Below, in pieces: positions 5,796-6,742 of a DNA stretch of 6,742 nucleotides. The DNA lies in assembly GCA_023416275.1 (NCBI GenBank), contig JAEZIB010000178.1:1-6742 (forward strand), read 5' to 3'. This stretch comes from Bacillota bacterium (lineage in GTDB: Bacteria; Bacillota; Clostridia; Acetivibrionales; DSM-1351). The notes below the pieces were generated by a model. That model saw only the letters and a program-made list of their open reading frames with translations, had not been told where the DNA came from and made no database searches. Positions within the stretch are counted from its first letter, which is position 1, and the number at the start of each line of letters is the position of its first letter. The position numbers were made by a program, and so were the translations under genes.

Positions 5796-5881
5796 CTCCT
5801 GGTGGAGTAGAATAGGCTATTTATAAAAACTATAGTTGCTAGGCGGCTGATGCATATAAGAACAAGGACGTAGATACATTA
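5796..5881 (+). repeat. Direct repeat copy B, remnant of a 1629-like gene
   Basis: Gap-free match to 1660-1745. In the frame matching the 1629 gene it reads ISPGGVE, TAG, AIYKNYSC, TAG, AADAYKNKDVDTL, TAG. The start codon region and everything after this point are missing, so only some 30 codons of the ancestral gene remain. It lies between the lipoprotein gene and the fourth toxin tail, the same relative place copy A holds after its immunity gene. Confidence 0.8.
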
Positions 5882-5897
5882 TAGGGGACATATATCA

Positions 5898-5996
5898 ATG
5901 AAAAAATATGTGAAGAAAAATAGGTGGAATATTCCTGTAAGACTTCGAGCTGGTAAAGTGACTTATGGCACACCACAGTTAACTAATGCAGATTGA
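5898..5996 (+). pseudogene. Short basic ORF, possible tail of a fourth toxin
   Basis: ATG 5898 opens a 32-residue frame (MKKYVKKNRWNIPVRLRAGK, VTYGTPQLTNAD) ending with TGA 5994-5996. GGGGA (5884-5888) could be a weak ribosome site 9 bases upstream. It is rich in Lys and Arg. It ends 25 bases before a membrane-anchored small gene that has a strong ribosome site. By analogy with the three upstream pairs, it is probably the last part of a lost toxin tip rather than an independent peptide. No homologue can be named. Confidence 0.35.
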
Positions 5997-6010
5997 GTTA
6001 ACTAATACAA

Positions 6011-6016
6011 GGAGGG
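6011..6016 (+). promoter_or_regulatory. Ribosome binding site choosing ATG 6022
   Basis: GGAGGG (in AAGGAGGG) lies 5 bases before ATG 6022 and 11 before ATG 6028. An in-frame ATG at 5986 overlaps the preceding short frame and has no such site, so 6022 is preferred. Confidence 0.65.
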
Positions 6017-6021
6017 ACGTT

Positions 6022-6432
6022 ATGAAGATGAAAATCGTTTTATGTTTACTATTGGTTCTTGTTACTATTTTAGCAATTGGCTTTTTAGTATTAAATATGA
6101 GAACTGTAAATATTGAGCTTAATCAAAGCAACATTGAACGTATTAATATTATTGGATTTGGAAGCATTACACTTGATACTAAAGATAAAACAAATATAAG
6201 TAATTCCATTGAATATTTTAACTCGATTTCTTATTTAAGAAAGTTTAAACGTCAAAATCATAATAATACATCAGATGCTAGCTTGACTTTATATGATAAA
6301 GATGGAAAAGAAATTGATAAGATTGAATTTTACGGTGATTTGGTAGAGTACAATGGTGAGCAGTATAAAGTATTTCCATTTATGAATTATGATAAGCTTG
6401 AAAAGTTTTGTAATAGCATATGTGAAAAATGA
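6022..6432 (+). CDS. Membrane-anchored immunity candidate (DUF5301-like look)
   Basis: This is an intact 136-residue protein from ATG 6022. Residues 1-23 or so (MKMKIVLCLLLVLVTILAIG and on) form one membrane anchor. A Cys is present within it (VLCLL), but there is no convincing lipobox. The outer domain reads SNIERINIIGFGSITLDTKD, then a helix with SIEYFNSISYLRKFKR, then ASLTLYDKDGKEIDKIEFYG and VEYNGEQYKVFP. The order of strand, helix, DGKEI hairpin and YNG strand resembles small exported DUF5301-type proteins; this is a low-confidence likeness. It follows a basic toxin-tail-like frame by 25 bases, so it is read as another immunity gene. It is the last intact accessory gene before the insertion sequence. 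Confidence 0.6.
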   Translation: MKMKIVLCLLLVLVTILAIGFLVLNMRTVNIELNQSNIERINIIGFGSITLDTKDKTNISNSIEYFNSISYLRKFKRQNHNNTSDASLTLYDKDGKEIDKIEFYGDLVEYNGEQYKVFPFMNYDKLEKFCNSICEK

Positions 6433-6688
6433 AAGTTACTATTTGTGAGGAATAAAAACTATATAAAAGGCTCTAATAGTGGTTATATGTAACCATCAAA
6501 AGGAATTGATACCTACATATAAGTTTTACCGCACGTTAAACTAACCGAATGAGTCAGAAATATATAGCCTAGTTAAGCGAACCAATGCGAAATGGGTTAA
6601 TTTACACAGCAACGCACGTCAGACTGTCTAACAATTAGAATACATAGTATAATAATCGTATGTATTTTAATGTTGGAGGGCACCAATA
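6433..6688. other. Non-coding leader region of the IS1182-like element
   Basis: No gene is seen. The perfect inverted repeat TGGTTA-TATG-TAACCA (6480-6495) lacks a following T-run. The left end of the insertion sequence should lie within this stretch, but its terminal repeat cannot be fixed without the other end. Confidence 0.45.
6625..6665 (+). promoter_or_regulatory. Likely transposase promoter with dyad around the -10 box
   Basis: TATAAT (6648-6653) is a perfect -10 box, with TGTCTA (6625-6630) as a weak -35 at 17-base spacing. AATACATA (6639-6646) and TATGTATT (6659-6666) form an 8-bp perfect inverted repeat flanking the -10. This could be a repressor site or an mRNA 5' hairpin that limits transposase expression. 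Confidence 0.5.
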
Positions 6689-6742
6689 ATGGCATTTTTA
6701 AATGGAATAGATAGAACCCAATTTACATATGTTACAACTTGT
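6689..6742 (+). CDS. IS1182-like transposase, N-terminal 18 residues (cut by window end)
   Basis: ATG 6689 follows TGGAGGG (6674-6680) with 8-base spacing. The visible protein, MAFLNGIDRTQFTYVTTC, matches the start I know for IS1182-family DDE transposases of Firmicutes (a FL-x-GIDR-x-Q opening, normally followed by LDDYI and NPVRVID). The frame is open at the window edge, so completeness is unknown. It marks the right boundary of the toxin debris and may have mediated the rearrangements here. The family call rests on only 18 residues. Confidence 0.7.
   Translation, partial: MAFLNGIDRTQFTYVTTC

Larger units (their letters stand above)
5697..6021. other. Intergenic stretch with repeat copy B and a toxin-tail-like ORF
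   Basis: Bases 5697-5790 hold no recognised gene, although a short stretch reads NAAAEATERL before a stop. Then come repeat copy B (5796-5881), the short frame 5898-5996 and the ribosome site of the 6022 gene. No terminator was found after 5696. Confidence 0.5.

Noticed and set aside
6480..6495. TGGTTA hairpin as terminator for the 6022 gene
   Set aside because: The stem is short and no T-run follows on the + strand.
1..6742. CRISPR arrays, tRNA or rRNA genes
   Set aside because: No regularly spaced short repeats, cloverleaf-like sequence or rRNA-like stretches were seen.

Overview
The window is AT-rich DNA with strong AGGAGG-type ribosome binding sites, Rhs/YD-repeat toxin debris and an IS1182-type transposase start. 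This fits a low-GC Gram-positive, most likely a Clostridia/Lachnospiraceae-like bacterium (inference). All convincing genes are on the + strand. It looks like the decaying tail of a polymorphic-toxin (Rhs / wall-associated protein) locus: a string of displaced toxin tips, each followed by its own small immunity-type gene, mixed with mobile-element traces.

Layout. 1-922: end of an Rhs core fused to a peptidase M91-like HExxH toxin, broken near 600-616. 1049-1559: its membrane-anchored immunity candidate, with one extra A. 1629-2248: a cytosolic alpha/beta (TIR- or deoxyribosyltransferase-like) protein broken by two TAG codons and a frameshift, followed by a likely terminator. 2290-2810: broken Rhs pre-toxin plus a well-kept C-terminal toxin domain; 2827-3129: its intact cytosolic immunity candidate. 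3130-3450: no gene, but nested inverted repeats and possible IS21-like end repeats. 3451-3560: tail of a third toxin; 3586-3921: intact membrane-anchored immunity candidate; then a terminator. 4017-5111: second Rhs core fragment, with stops at 4161-4163 and 4176-4178, leading into an intact zinc-metallopeptidase toxin tip. 5151-5696: intact lipoprotein immunity candidate. 5796-5881: a remnant copying part of the 1629 gene. 5898-5996: possible tail of a fourth toxin; 6022-6432: intact membrane-anchored immunity candidate. 6689-end: start of an IS1182-like transposase.

The main observation is that two repeat pairs occur in the same order at almost the same offset. The Rhs core recurs (1-243 and 4212-4454), and an 86-bp segment of the 1629 gene recurs (1660-1745 and 5796-5881). 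Between each pair lies a different HExxH toxin plus a different exported immunity candidate. This looks like one ancestral unit duplicated, with the toxin/immunity pair exchanged or diverged between conserved flanks. The toxin bodies are mostly broken while four of the five toxin-linked immunity candidates are intact, as expected if retained immunity to kin toxins is selected. No database search was possible, so family names rest on motif recognition.
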